From positions 1 through 64,000 of the forward strand of contig JADGEI010000017.1 of assembly GCA_016744455.1 (NCBI GenBank): a DNA stretch of 64,000 nucleotides. Reading direction: 5' to 3'. Of this stretch, positions 52,082 to 61,778 are shown one piece after another. The notes below the pieces were generated by a model that saw only the letters and a list, made by a program, of their open reading frames with translations, did not search any database and was not told the DNA's origin. The stretch comes from Alcanivoracaceae bacterium. GTDB lineage: Bacteria > Pseudomonadota > Gammaproteobacteria > Xanthomonadales > Marinicellaceae. Every line of letters begins with the position of its first letter. Position 1 is the first letter of the stretch. The position numbers and the translations under genes were made by a program.

Positions 52082-53035
52082 ATGGAAAAGAATAAATTAG
52101 GGGAGTTAATTCAGAAACATGGTAAAAGGATTAAGCCAAATGAGTTAATGCAACAACGCGCAAAAAATAATGTTCGAGCGCATTGGCAAAATTCAATAGC
52201 GAATAATAGAAAACAAAGAAATAGTAGACTTTATAGCCTAGCAGCTTCGTTATTTGTTGTGTTTACACTAGGTATGGTTTTTAAAAACTATTTTAATCAA
52301 GGCCCCCAAGATATTTTTTCTAATCAACAATATGTTCAGGGTGAAGTGCTGGTTTCGACCGATGGTGAAAACTGGGCGAAACAAAGCTCTAAAGTAATCA
52401 AAAATGGTTCTTGGCTAAAAACAAACACAAAAAGTTTCACCAACTTAAGTTTGTTGGATGGTTCTGAATTGAGAATAAATCATAATTCTATTGTTGAAAT
52501 TATTAATCCAACCAAAATAAACCTAATATCTGGTGAAATCTATCACGATGCAGATATTGTTACAGCAAAAAATCATTTAATAATTCAAACAGCTTTTGGA
52601 AAGGTTCAACATATAGGTACACGGTATTTGGTTAAAACAGATTCTAATAAGTTGGAAATAGCAGTAAGGAATGGCTTGGTTGAAATAGAATATAAGCAAT
52701 TAAAAAGGAAGGTTGATGCAGGTTACGGACTCACTATAAATGATAACAGTGAAATCACAACACAATTAGTGCCGGCAAATGATAAAGTATGGGACTGGGT
52801 TAGTTTGGCTGCTACTCCCTACCAATCAGAAGGTAAGACATTGTATGATTTTGTTAGTTGGTATGCGCATGAATATGGTTATAAAGTAGAATGGAATTCT
52901 AATAAAATGAAGAGCAAAAGGGTTGAATTATCAGGGCAAATTTCACATCTGGATAAATCAATACAGTTAAAAGCAGTATTTTTATCAACCACATATGATT
53001 ATCAGATAAATAAAGGTATATTGTCGATTCATTAA
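52082..53035 (+). CDS. FecR-family anti-sigma regulator with STN-like C-terminus
   Basis: The product is ~317 residues from the ATG at 52082, just after the sigma gene stop and preceded by GGAG. A TTG at 52058 inside the sigma gene was rejected. The basic N-terminal cytoplasmic segment (~1-45) precedes one membrane helix (~48-65: L-Y-S-L-A-A-S-L-F-V-V-F-T-L-G). The FecR domain follows (~80-220: W-L-K-T-N-T-K-S-F-T-N-L-S, L-I-S-G-E-I-Y-H-D). The last ~75 residues (L-Y-D-F-V-S-W-Y-A-H-E-Y-G-Y) resemble an STN/secretin-like signalling domain. It transmits the receptor signal to the sigma factor. Confidence 0.9.
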   Translation: MEKNKLGELIQKHGKRIKPNELMQQRAKNNVRAHWQNSIANNRKQRNSRLYSLAASLFVVFTLGMVFKNYFNQGPQDIFSNQQYVQGEVLVSTDGENWAKQSSKVIKNGSWLKTNTKSFTNLSLLDGSELRINHNSIVEIINPTKINLISGEIYHDADIVTAKNHLIIQTAFGKVQHIGTRYLVKTDSNKLEIAVRNGLVEIEYKQLKRKVDAGYGLTINDNSEITTQLVPANDKVWDWVSLAATPYQSEGKTLYDFVSWYAHEYGYKVEWNSNKMKSKRVELSGQISHLDKSIQLKAVFLSTTYDYQINKGILSIH

Positions 53036-53056
53036 TACACGAGACTAATAATCTTG

Positions 53057-55519
53057 ATGAAGTGGACTTTTGTGTGCTTATTATTTATTTGCCAACTATC
53101 CAATGCAAAATCATTGAGTGTAATTCAATGGATTGATGCTTTTGCTTTAGAAGGGGTGCAAATATTTTATAGCAGTGATTATTTATCCTCTACAGACAAA
53201 CAAATAATTCTGGACATAGAGCCTGCTACAGTTACTAACCTAAATTTAGCTTTACACAGTATTTCGTTAATACTTGTTGAAATCGATGCTCAATCCTTTG
53301 TGGTCAAGCCCATAGTAAAAGATACTATTTCATATTCTGGAATGCTAGTTAAAGCTTTTAATAAAGAAAACAATAAACCAATTCACTCTTTTTCTGTTAT
53401 TTCAGATAACAAAAAATACTCTGCTGAAAACTATGTAGTTCTAGTTAATTCGGTTCAACAACAAGTTGAACTATTAGTTAACGCTCAAGGTTATTACCCT
53501 CAAAACCACATTATAAAGGGGACACAAGGCAAGTATACTGTGTTTAATGTTTGGCTTGACCCAAAACCAGTTAGCATTGATAAAATTATTGTTACAGCCA
53601 GCAGAATAAATTTTCAAAGCCCTCAAGCGAGTAAAACAGCTCTAATGCGTGAAGACATTGAAAATGCAATGCCATTAGGAAATGACCCTGTAAGAGTGAG
53701 TAGTAGTATTGCAGGTACTGTTGGAAATGGAGTGAGTGGTAAGTCCCGAACTAGAGGCGGAACTGAAGATGAATCTTTAATTATATTAGATAATCATGCA
53801 CTTAGAGATCCTTTTCATTTTAAAGATTTTTATTCGCTATTTTCTACCATTAACCTTAGTGTTATTGAAGGGTTAGATTTTTACAGTGGTGTTTTCCCTA
53901 TGCAATATGGAGGGCGATTAAGTTCTGTTATGGATATCACAACAGGTGATAATTTCAATCAATCAAATCATGAATTTGGAGTTGATTTTTTTAGTACTTA
54001 CTATACTTATCGACACAGCAATGCAAACTATAGCAAACAATTTCAAACCTCTTTGCGCTCAGGTGGACTATTTATCAATGATAGGATAATAAAAAACAAC
54101 ATTATTCAACCTGAATTTGACGATGCCTATTTTAAAACTTTTCAACAAATCAATGATAAATGGAGTGCCTCTCAACATTTGTTGCTATCACGAGATGAAA
54201 TACGTGTTAATGATTTAATTAATGATAAAGGTGAACGAGCTGATTCCGGTAGCCATGACCAGAACTTATGGTTGCAATGGCATTATAATAATGCTGATAC
54301 AAGCCAAGTGTCATTTCAGATCTATACCACAAGAAAACATGATAGACGTTCTGGATTCGTAGCCAATACTGAAACACGCGGCAATTTGTCAGAAGATGTT
54401 CTTAGCCGGTATTCAGGAATAAAATACCAACACAAGTATAATTTCAATAATCGTTTTTCTTTAAAATTTGGTCTTGATGTCTATCAAGAAAATACAACTA
54501 TTCATTCCATAAGAAATATAAATCATTTTGGTGAATTAGCTCAACAATTAGAACTGGTGAGACAAGATAGCCTGTTTTTTGATTTAAAGAAACAAGGTAA
54601 TGCCGCTGAATTTTTTATTAATAATCGGTATCAATATTCGGATAAATTGATCTTTGATGTTGGCGCACGTTTTGAATACAAACAATGGATAGATGAGAAT
54701 ATTTTTAGCCCACGATTTAATTTGAGCTATTTTCATAATGACTCCACTACTTATCGATTTGCCTTAGGGCGGCACCAACAATCACAATACTTAGATGAAC
54801 TGTTGTTAGAAGATGAGTCTCCTGAATATTTCAAACCAACATCTGCTGACATTGCTGTATTTGAATTTAATAAGCAATTAAAAGAAAATCTTAATATTCG
54901 GGCTGAAATCTACTATAAAAAATATTCTTCGACTCATCCTTATTATGAAAATTTGTTCAACGGCTTGCATGTTTTACCTGACTTGTTTTTCGATCGAATA
55001 AAGATTTCACCTGATGACACCACAGCTAGTGGAATAGAATTAAGTCTAAGTGGCGATAAAAACGATATCAACTGGTCTGCTAGTTATGCATTTTCGGATG
55101 TTGATGATTTTATTGAAAGTAACGAAGTGCCACGAAGTTGGGATCAACATAATGCTTTAAAATTTAATTTACATATGCCAATTCATTTTAAATATTTCCC
55201 AAATTGGGGGTTGGATTTTGCTGCAAACTACCATAATGGTTGGGCAAAAACTGAGATAGTAACTAATGATAATGGATTTGAAATTGGCGAGCGAAACCAA
55301 GCAACATTTGATGACTTTTATCAATTTGATATTAAATTGAGTAAATTAATGCAAGTTGACAATGGTCATATGCTATTTTCCATTCAAATCAACAACATAT
55401 TAAATACACATAATCCTTGTTGTGTTGAATATGAATTAATCGATGGTCAATTACATTCGGATGAAAAGCGTTGGTTACCAATGTCACCGAATATTAGTTT
55501 TATTTATAAATGGAATTAA
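53057..55519 (+). CDS. TonB-dependent receptor with N-terminal STN signalling domain
   Basis: The product is ~820 residues. The signal peptide is ~1-17 (ending S-N-A). An STN-like domain (~20-90: V-I-Q-W-I-D-A-F-A-L-E-G-V-Q-I-F-Y) is followed by a carboxypeptidase-regulatory-like beta domain (~95-175), the plug (~175-290: R-T-R-G-G-T-E-D-E-S-L-I-I-L-D), and the 22-strand barrel. It ends with an aromatic F-I-Y-K-W-N pattern. An in-frame TTG lies one codon upstream of the ATG. It is the outer-membrane end of the sigma/FecR relay. The ligand is not evident; the plug lacks the obvious residues of a known siderophore group. Confidence 0.9.
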   Translation: MKWTFVCLLFICQLSNAKSLSVIQWIDAFALEGVQIFYSSDYLSSTDKQIILDIEPATVTNLNLALHSISLILVEIDAQSFVVKPIVKDTISYSGMLVKAFNKENNKPIHSFSVISDNKKYSAENYVVLVNSVQQQVELLVNAQGYYPQNHIIKGTQGKYTVFNVWLDPKPVSIDKIIVTASRINFQSPQASKTALMREDIENAMPLGNDPVRVSSSIAGTVGNGVSGKSRTRGGTEDESLIILDNHALRDPFHFKDFYSLFSTINLSVIEGLDFYSGVFPMQYGGRLSSVMDITTGDNFNQSNHEFGVDFFSTYYTYRHSNANYSKQFQTSLRSGGLFINDRIIKNNIIQPEFDDAYFKTFQQINDKWSASQHLLLSRDEIRVNDLINDKGERADSGSHDQNLWLQWHYNNADTSQVSFQIYTTRKHDRRSGFVANTETRGNLSEDVLSRYSGIKYQHKYNFNNRFSLKFGLDVYQENTTIHSIRNINHFGELAQQLELVRQDSLFFDLKKQGNAAEFFINNRYQYSDKLIFDVGARFEYKQWIDENIFSPRFNLSYFHNDSTTYRFALGRHQQSQYLDELLLEDESPEYFKPTSADIAVFEFNKQLKENLNIRAEIYYKKYSSTHPYYENLFNGLHVLPDLFFDRIKISPDDTTASGIELSLSGDKNDINWSASYAFSDVDDFIESNEVPRSWDQHNALKFNLHMPIHFKYFPNWGLDFAANYHNGWAKTEIVTNDNGFEIGERNQATFDDFYQFDIKLSKLMQVDNGHMLFSIQINNILNTHNPCCVEYELIDGQLHSDEKRWLPMSPNISFIYKWN

Positions 55520-55596
55520 CTCATCAAACATACGGGTTAGCAGTTATAATATCCTAATCAGGTAAGTCTTATATAACTAAAACATAGGTAAAGAAT

Positions 55597-55968
55597 ATGA
55601 TTGGATACATGACAATAGGAACGAATGATTTAGAAAAAGCTGGAAAGTTTTACGATGAGCTTTTTTCAATAATTGGAGCAAAACGATTAATGGCTGATGA
55701 TCATATCATTCTTTGGGCAACTAACCCAGGTGCTGGAATGTTTTCAGTTATTACTCCAAATGATGAGCAATCTGCAACAGTAGGCAATGGAACGATGGTA
55801 GCCTTTGCAGTAGATGATTTAGACACAATTAAACGTATGCATGCGAAAGTATTAGCACTTGGTGGAACTGATGAAGGTGAACCTGGCCCTCGTGGCGATG
55901 ATTATAATTTTGGATATGCTCGAGATCTAGAGGGCAATAAAATGGCTTTTTATTGCATGCAAAAATAG
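55597..55968 (+). CDS. VOC-family (glyoxalase/bleomycin-resistance-like) protein
   Basis: The product is 123 residues, one VOC module pair (beta-alpha-beta3). The segments I-G-Y-M-T-I-G-T-N-D-L-E-K-A and F-Y-D-E-L-F, and the terminal D-L-E-G-N-K-M-A-F-Y, are typical of the PhnB/glyoxalase-like subfamily. There is no signal peptide, and AGGTAAAG precedes the ATG. The substrate is unknown. It lies just upstream of the ApbE gene on the same strand with a 21-base gap and may be co-transcribed. Confidence 0.88.
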   Translation: MIGYMTIGTNDLEKAGKFYDELFSIIGAKRLMADDHIILWATNPGAGMFSVITPNDEQSATVGNGTMVAFAVDDLDTIKRMHAKVLALGGTDEGEPGPRGDDYNFGYARDLEGNKMAFYCMQK

Positions 55969-55989
55969 CTATAATTTGAGAATCAATAA

Positions 55990-57021
55990 ATGAAAATTGA
56001 AGGTTTCAGATTTATTTTTATTTTATTTGTATTTGTTATATCATCATGCCAGCAACAACCTAGTTCATTAACGACAAAACACTATTTTATATTTGGGACA
56101 ATTATTGAAGTACTAATTTGGGATAATGATGAGGGGTTAGTGAATAAAGCATTATATGATGTTGAAACCGAGCTCAATGGTATGCACTCCCAATGGCATG
56201 CATGGAAAAAAGGACGTTTAACTAAAATTAATAACGCAATACGTTCTCAGAAATCATTTGAATTAACCGATGAAGAAGCTGAATTCATTCAAACTACACA
56301 AAAGTTATCACAACAATCGTTAGGCTTTTTTAATCCAGCTATTGGCGAACTCATTAACCTATGGGGCTTTCATACAGACAATTATCCTATTACTGATCCA
56401 CCACCAAATGATGAACTTATCCAAGCTTATCTTAAACAATTGCCGACGATGGATGATATACGTGTTGATGATAAACACATTAGTTCAAATAATTCACACC
56501 TATGGTTGGATTTTGGAGGTGTAGCAAAGGGTTATGCTATTGATAAGGCAATCAACATTATCAAATCCTATGGCCTAGAAAATGCCATTGTTAATGCTGG
56601 CGGTGACTTACGAAGTATTGGGAACAAAGGTAATAAAGAATGGCGTGTGGCAATCCGCAAGCCAAATTCTGAGGAGGTATTAGCAATGATTGATGTGCAA
56701 GGTGATGAGTCTATTTTTACCTCGGGAAATTATGAGCGATATAAAGAGTTTGATGGAAAACGTTATGCTCATATTATTGACCCTACAAGTGGCTATGGAG
56801 TAGAGCAAATTATCTCAGCTACTGTTATAGCTGAAAACGGCACGAAAGCAGATGCTGCAGCAACGGCATTGATTGTTGCTGGAAAACAGCACTGGGAATC
56901 TGTTGCTGAATCTATGAAAATAAATCAAGTGCTATTAATAGATGTTGATGGTAATTGTATTGCAAGTAATAATATTAAACTAAGATTAAAAAATCTAAAA
57001 ATAAAATGTAAATCATTTTAA
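55990..57021 (+). CDS. apbE: ApbE-type FAD:protein FMN transferase lipoprotein
   Basis: The product is 343 residues. The lipoprotein signal ends V-I-S-S-C-Q-Q-Q with Cys near residue 20. ApbE motifs are the FAD-binding L-W-L-D-F-G-G-V-A-K-G-Y-A-I-D-K-A (~172-188), N-A-G-G-D-L-R-S-I-G, and the C-terminal G-T-K-A-D-A-A-A-T-A. It attaches FMN to threonine in Na+-NQR/RNF subunits or other flavoproteins on the periplasmic face. No flavinylation target is visible in the window. It converges with regA four bases downstream. Confidence 0.93.
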   Translation: MKIEGFRFIFILFVFVISSCQQQPSSLTTKHYFIFGTIIEVLIWDNDEGLVNKALYDVETELNGMHSQWHAWKKGRLTKINNAIRSQKSFELTDEEAEFIQTTQKLSQQSLGFFNPAIGELINLWGFHTDNYPITDPPPNDELIQAYLKQLPTMDDIRVDDKHISSNNSHLWLDFGGVAKGYAIDKAINIIKSYGLENAIVNAGGDLRSIGNKGNKEWRVAIRKPNSEEVLAMIDVQGDESIFTSGNYERYKEFDGKRYAHIIDPTSGYGVEQIISATVIAENGTKADAAATALIVAGKQHWESVAESMKINQVLLIDVDGNCIASNNIKLRLKNLKIKCKSF

Positions 57022-57025
57022 TTGT

Positions 57026-57562
57026 TTAGTCATTTTCCTTTACAGGTTTTTTATTTAACTTTCTTTGTAATGTACGCCGATGCATGCCCAGTTGTTTGGC
57101 AGTTCGTGTGATATTCCCCTCGTTTTCTGATAATACTTTGTGTAAGTGTTCCCATTCTAGCCGTTTGATTGGTAATGGGTTTGATGTGATCTTAACCTTT
57201 GTATTTGCTTGATCTTGCTCTAAGGCTTTTAAAATTGTATCCACATCAGTCGGTTTTGTTAAGTATTGGATTACACCAAGTTTAATCGCTTCTACAGCGG
57301 TTGCAATACTTGCAAACCCCGTTAAAATAACAATGTGGATATCAGGGATTTTTTCTAATAACATTTGGCACACTTTTAAACCTGAATCATTACCTATACG
57401 CAAATCAATTACCGCATAATAGGGTTTCCAGTTTTGTATTAACTCAAAAGTTTGCCTATGATTATTAGCAGTTCTGCAGTGGTAGCCTCGCTTTTCTAAA
57501 GCGCTAGATATGACCTGGCAAAACACCTTGTCGTCATCGACTATAAGGAAATGTTTATTCAT
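57026..57562 (-). CDS. regA: RegA/PrrA/ActR-type response regulator
   Basis: The product is 178 residues. The receiver domain (~1-120) has acidic D9/D10 and phospho-acceptor D53 (V-I-D-L-R-I-G-N-D-S-G), with K103 in L-T-K-P. A short linker leads to a Fis-type helix-turn-helix (~140-172: G-N-I-T-R-T-A-K-Q-L-G-M-H-R-R-T-L-Q-R). The M-H-R-R-T-L-Q-R recognition helix is typical of RegA. It overlaps the kinase gene by eight bases, the standard regB-regA pair, and probably controls redox-dependent genes, perhaps including the adjacent copper receptor. Confidence 0.92.
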   Translation of the reverse strand: MNKHFLIVDDDKVFCQVISSALEKRGYHCRTANNHRQTFELIQNWKPYYAVIDLRIGNDSGLKVCQMLLEKIPDIHIVILTGFASIATAVEAIKLGVIQYLTKPTDVDTILKALEQDQANTKVKITSNPLPIKRLEWEHLHKVLSENEGNITRTAKQLGMHRRTLQRKLNKKPVKEND

Positions 57563-58769
57563 CGAGTTTCAACGGCAATAAAATGATTAAGTGAGTTCCT
57601 TTGTCATTTGAAGTATCAATCTCAATTAAACCAGAAAATCTTTCTATGGTTGTTTTTGCAAGGAATAACCCTAAACCCATACCAAATTCTTTATCTGAAT
57701 GATTGCGTTTTTGAAAATTTGGAATCGACCCTTCACCATTGTCACAAATAAATAAACCTAATTTTTCATTTTTAACTTTGGTCGTAACTGAAACTATACT
57801 AGCTTGAGATTCTAGGGCATTATTAATGATATTAACCATAGCTTGTACTAAAGTCTTATCAATATGGAGTTTGTCATTTTTTTTGTGGTCTGTATTAAAG
57901 TTTAGCCTGCTAGAATCAGGGTCAATTAATCGAGATTGTATACTTTTCAAAAATTTATCTACACTGACAATCATCCCATTTATCGCTTGAGTTGTTCCAG
58001 TTGATGCTGTAATTTGTGTTAGTGATTTTTTGCAACGTAAGATTTGAGATTCCATGATTTTCAACATATCATGGTGCGATTTAATACCCGCATCATTAAG
58101 CATTTCTTTAACAAGAATATTTATTGTTGCCAGCGGTGTTCCTAATTCATGAGCTGAACCTGTGGCTAAGGTCGCTAAAGCAAGAATTTTTTCATTTTCC
58201 GATTGTTTTGCTTTAGCCTTAATTAACAAATCTTCTTTCCGGTGTATGTTTTGAATCAATCCTATAATCACCCAAGAGATTAAAATCGACAACACAATAA
58301 ACCCAAGCCACATGCCAATTAAATGTTGAGAAAAGCTAGTGCTGTGGTGCATATGGTCTTGCATATTCATTTCAACAGGCTTAAAAAATTTAATCAAAAG
58401 TGTGTAAGATGTAATCGCATAAGCCGTAAGCAACCAGGTGTATTTTCCTGGCAAAGTAGTTGCTGAAAATATGATAGGCACTATTAAAAACCAAGTAAAA
58501 GGGTTGCTAGCTCCACCCGTGAGGTAAAAGAACAGTGATAATTCTGTTAGGTCAATGATAAGATTAATAAATAATGGATGGTCAGATGCTTGTTTCTTGA
58601 GGTACCAATAAAATAAATTCATTAAGAAATAAAAAGTGCTTAAAACTAAGACTGATAATGGGTAATCAATACCCCAAACGGTTTTTGCCATTACCCATAA
58701 TAGGACTTGCCCTAAAATCAAGAAATTTCTTAACCAGAAGAAAGTATTGTGTTGTGAATTCATACGCAT
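57555..58769 (-). CDS. regB: RegB/PrrB-type redox-sensing histidine kinase
   Basis: The product is 404 residues. Six membrane helices (~10-175) include the quinone-site motif G85-G-A-S-N-P-F91 on a loop, exactly the G-G-x-x-N-P-F of RegB. The H-box is G-S-A-H207-E-L-G-T-P-L-A-T-I. Cys246 (L-R-C-K-K-S-L) sits near where the redox-active Cys of RegB is reported. HATPase motifs N-N-A-L-E-S and D-N-G-E-G-S are present. It is paired with regA and divergent from the copper-type TonB receptor gene across 125 bases, suggesting a shared regulatory region. Confidence 0.92.
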   Translation of the reverse strand: MRMNSQHNTFFWLRNFLILGQVLLWVMAKTVWGIDYPLSVLVLSTFYFLMNLFYWYLKKQASDHPLFINLIIDLTELSLFFYLTGGASNPFTWFLIVPIIFSATTLPGKYTWLLTAYAITSYTLLIKFFKPVEMNMQDHMHHSTSFSQHLIGMWLGFIVLSILISWVIIGLIQNIHRKEDLLIKAKAKQSENEKILALATLATGSAHELGTPLATINILVKEMLNDAGIKSHHDMLKIMESQILRCKKSLTQITASTGTTQAINGMIVSVDKFLKSIQSRLIDPDSSRLNFNTDHKKNDKLHIDKTLVQAMVNIINNALESQASIVSVTTKVKNEKLGLFICDNGEGSIPNFQKRNHSDKEFGMGLGLFLAKTTIERFSGLIEIDTSNDKGTHLIILLPLKLDE

Positions 58770-58894
58770 TTTTCTATTTTAAACTATCTAGACCTGTTTG
58801 TAATGTTAGATGTATTAACTGCGACAATTTGCCACATTTACATGGGTTCTTAAATCTTTAAAATGTCGATAAATTAAAACACAATAAGATTGAG

Positions 58895-60952
58895 ATGAAT
58901 AAAAAACCTTTATTATATGCACTAAGTATTACACTGTGTTCAACGAGCCTAGCTTTGGCAGATGATGTTGAGGTTCTAGATAAAATTGAAGTGACTACTG
59001 AGTCAAAAAAAAAGGATGTGAGTGTGCAGTTATTACCTGAAAATGCACAAAGTATAATAGATACTTCAGAAGTATTAAAAAAAATGGCTGGAGCTAATGT
59101 AAATAGAAATGGACCGTTAACGGGTATTGCCCAGTATCGAGGATTGTCTGGTAGTCGAGTTAATGTACAAATTGATGGGGCAAATATGCAGGAGTCTTGC
59201 TCAAATTCCATGGATGCAGTTATGAGCCATGTTCCAGCTAGTATGATAGATGCTGTTGTATTAAAGCGTGGTATTGCACCAGTTAGTTCAGGAATTGAAA
59301 CCATAGGAGGAAGTATTTTTGTTATTCCGAAAACTGTTAATGGAACCTCAGAAAAAATGGAATATAGTGCTGATTTTAACCTTGGCTATACTTCGGTAAA
59401 TGCCGGTGCAAAAGCATCAGCCTTGTTATCAGCTTCTTCAGCTACACACAATTATTATTTAGGAGTTGATAGTGAAAGTGGTGAGAGTTATGCGTTTGAT
59501 GGCGGTGAAAATTTCAATACCGAATATGAACGTAAATTTTACCTGTTAGGTTATAATTTTAATGGTGAGAAACATAGTTTTGCATTTAAATATAATTATA
59601 ACGACACGGGTGAAAGCGGCACACCATCATTGCCAATGGATATTGTTTATGCACAAGGAGGAGTTGCTAGTGTTGATTATGGTTATGAGATTTCTGATAA
59701 TTGGAATTTTAGATCAAAGTTTTCACATCAAAATACCGATCATGTGATGAGTAATTACCTCTTTAGAAATGTGGTTCAAAAAAAGGATTCCATTACTCAA
59801 GTTAATAGCAACGCTTATAGCTTTGTGCTAGATACAACTACACAAGTAGGTGAGTTGTCCTTTGGGATTGAAGGTGATGATACAAACCATCAAGCTGATA
59901 TTGTTAGCCCTGATAACTCTATGTTTCATATTGATAATTTTGATACTGAAAAAGACCGGAATAGTTTTTTTATTGAACTCTTGTCTGATTTAAACGACAT
60001 GCTTAGTTTTTCGACTGGCTTAAGGTATACAAAAGTTGACATGTATGCAATAGAAGTTAACTCATCAGTGGCTATGATGGATAACCCAATGGGTAATATG
60101 CACAGGATGCGTCGTGATGCCTTTAATACTGCCGATAGAAATATTGAAGATAACAATCTGGATTTTTCACTAAATTTAACCCATAAAATTAACGACACTC
60201 TGGTTTTTGATTATGGAATAGGTTACAAAACACGATCGCCGAGCTATCAAGAACGGTATTTGTGGTTACCACTTGAAGCTACCGCAGGTATGGCAGATGG
60301 TTTTAATTATTTGGGGAATTTAGATTTAGAAACAGAGAAAGCTACACAGTTTGAATTAGGTCTGACTTACAAAAGTGATCACATGTTCTTTTCTCCACAT
60401 GTTTTTTATCACCGTATAAATGATTATATTCAAGGTACACCCACACCAATGATGAATGTATTACAGCATAATAATGTTGATGCGGAGCTATATGGTGCCG
60501 ATATTGAATTTAGTTATCAAATTACAAATACCCTTAGTTTAAATAATACAACCAGCTATGTCAGAGGTCAACGTCGTGATATAAATGACAACCTTTATCG
60601 AATTGCGCCACTTAATACACGTTTCGAACTGGTCTATTCTCATAGTGATTGGAATTTTAGTACTGAATTATCCGCCTATCAAGCACAAGAGAAAGTTTCA
60701 CTAACTAATTTAGAGCAAAGCACACCAGGCTACGGTTTAACCAATGTTGCAGCAACCTATACTTTTAATGATAGAGCTAAAATTGCCTTTGGAGTGAATA
60801 ACTTATTTGACAAAAAATACACGAATCACCTTAATGGCTATAACCGCAATAATAAAAACACAGACGTTGGTTTTGAAGCAAATAACCCAAGGGCATTTCG
60901 TCTTCCTGGTGAAGGCATAAATAGTTATGTCACATTGTACCTGCATTGGTAA
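58895..60952 (+). CDS. TonB-dependent copper receptor (OprC/NosA type)
   Basis: The product is 685 residues. The signal peptide is ~1-22. The TonB-box-like region V-E-V-L-D-K-I-E-V precedes the plug, where N-G-P-L-T-G-I-A-Q-Y-R-G-L and V-N-V-Q-I-D-G match TonB copper receptors. The C102-S-N-S-M106 motif corresponds to the C-x3-M copper site of Pseudomonas OprC. HxM motifs occur at H283-V-M285 and, within a Met-rich loop, H403-R-M405. The barrel ends Y-V-T-L-Y-L-H-W. It is divergent from regB, so copper uptake may be tied to respiratory redox state. Copper specificity is inferred from these residues. Confidence 0.88.
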   Translation: MNKKPLLYALSITLCSTSLALADDVEVLDKIEVTTESKKKDVSVQLLPENAQSIIDTSEVLKKMAGANVNRNGPLTGIAQYRGLSGSRVNVQIDGANMQESCSNSMDAVMSHVPASMIDAVVLKRGIAPVSSGIETIGGSIFVIPKTVNGTSEKMEYSADFNLGYTSVNAGAKASALLSASSATHNYYLGVDSESGESYAFDGGENFNTEYERKFYLLGYNFNGEKHSFAFKYNYNDTGESGTPSLPMDIVYAQGGVASVDYGYEISDNWNFRSKFSHQNTDHVMSNYLFRNVVQKKDSITQVNSNAYSFVLDTTTQVGELSFGIEGDDTNHQADIVSPDNSMFHIDNFDTEKDRNSFFIELLSDLNDMLSFSTGLRYTKVDMYAIEVNSSVAMMDNPMGNMHRMRRDAFNTADRNIEDNNLDFSLNLTHKINDTLVFDYGIGYKTRSPSYQERYLWLPLEATAGMADGFNYLGNLDLETEKATQFELGLTYKSDHMFFSPHVFYHRINDYIQGTPTPMMNVLQHNNVDAELYGADIEFSYQITNTLSLNNTTSYVRGQRRDINDNLYRIAPLNTRFELVYSHSDWNFSTELSAYQAQEKVSLTNLEQSTPGYGLTNVAATYTFNDRAKIAFGVNNLFDKKYTNHLNGYNRNNKNTDVGFEANNPRAFRLPGEGINSYVTLYLHW

Positions 60953-61136
60953 CTCCTCAAATTTCCATCGGTAGGTGCAATTTTTTAACAAATAATCATA
61001 CAAGCTCTCTAAAGGGCAAAGAATGCAATTAGAGTTTCATTTAACTCATTTTATTTATGATTAAAATAAAGGTGGAAATTTGCGGCAAACTATTTCAAAA
61101 TGACTGAAGTTATACAATGTTAATGAAAGTCATCAA

Positions 61137-61778
61137 ATGGAGAGCCAAATAAATAAAGCCAAGCCAATATTCTATAGTTTTCGTCGTTGTCCTTATGCAA
61201 TGAGGGCACGAATGGCATTGGCTTATGCAGAAATTGACTATCAGCACAGAGAAATTTCATTAAAAAACAAGCCTCAGTCGATGTTAGGTTTTTCACCAAA
61301 AGGTACTGTTCCTGTACTTATAATAGACGAAAAGGTTATTGAAGAAAGTTTGGATGTAATGAAATGGGCACTGGCGCAGAAAGATGATGATAATTGGTTG
61401 CTACAAGATGATGAAGTATTTCAAATGGATATGCAGCAGTTAATTATTTTATGTGATAAGCAGTTTAAAACTCAATTAGATTGTTACAAATACTCTGACC
61501 GACATGAATTTAGTGAGGTTGAATACAGGGATCAAACATTATGGTTTTTACAAGAGCTTGAAAATCGTTTACTTAAGAATAAATTTTTAATTTCAGATTG
61601 TATCTCATTAGCCGATATCGCCATATTTCCCTTTATACGCCAATACGCCTTTGTTAATAAGTTATGGTTTGATGAAACTGAATACCACAATCTTAAAAAT
61701 TGGTTACAGAACAATTTACAGTCAGGTTTATTTACCTGTATTATGCATAAACATCAATTATGGCAGGATAATGAATAA
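61137..61778 (+). CDS. Glutathione S-transferase family protein
   Basis: The product is 213 residues. The N-terminal thioredoxin-like domain has F-R-R-C-P-Y-A-M-R-A-R-M-A-L (~13-26) with a cysteine at the catalytic position, then cis-Pro T-V-P-V-L and the glutathione-binding E-E-S-L-D-V-M-K-W. A C-terminal helical domain includes S-L-A-D-I-A-I-F-P-F. The active-site Cys suggests an omega/beta-like thiol transferase rather than a classical conjugating enzyme. Its stop codon overlaps the next start (TAATG). Confidence 0.9.
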   Translation: MESQINKAKPIFYSFRRCPYAMRARMALAYAEIDYQHREISLKNKPQSMLGFSPKGTVPVLIIDEKVIEESLDVMKWALAQKDDDNWLLQDDEVFQMDMQQLIILCDKQFKTQLDCYKYSDRHEFSEVEYRDQTLWFLQELENRLLKNKFLISDCISLADIAIFPFIRQYAFVNKLWFDETEYHNLKNWLQNNLQSGLFTCIMHKHQLWQDNE

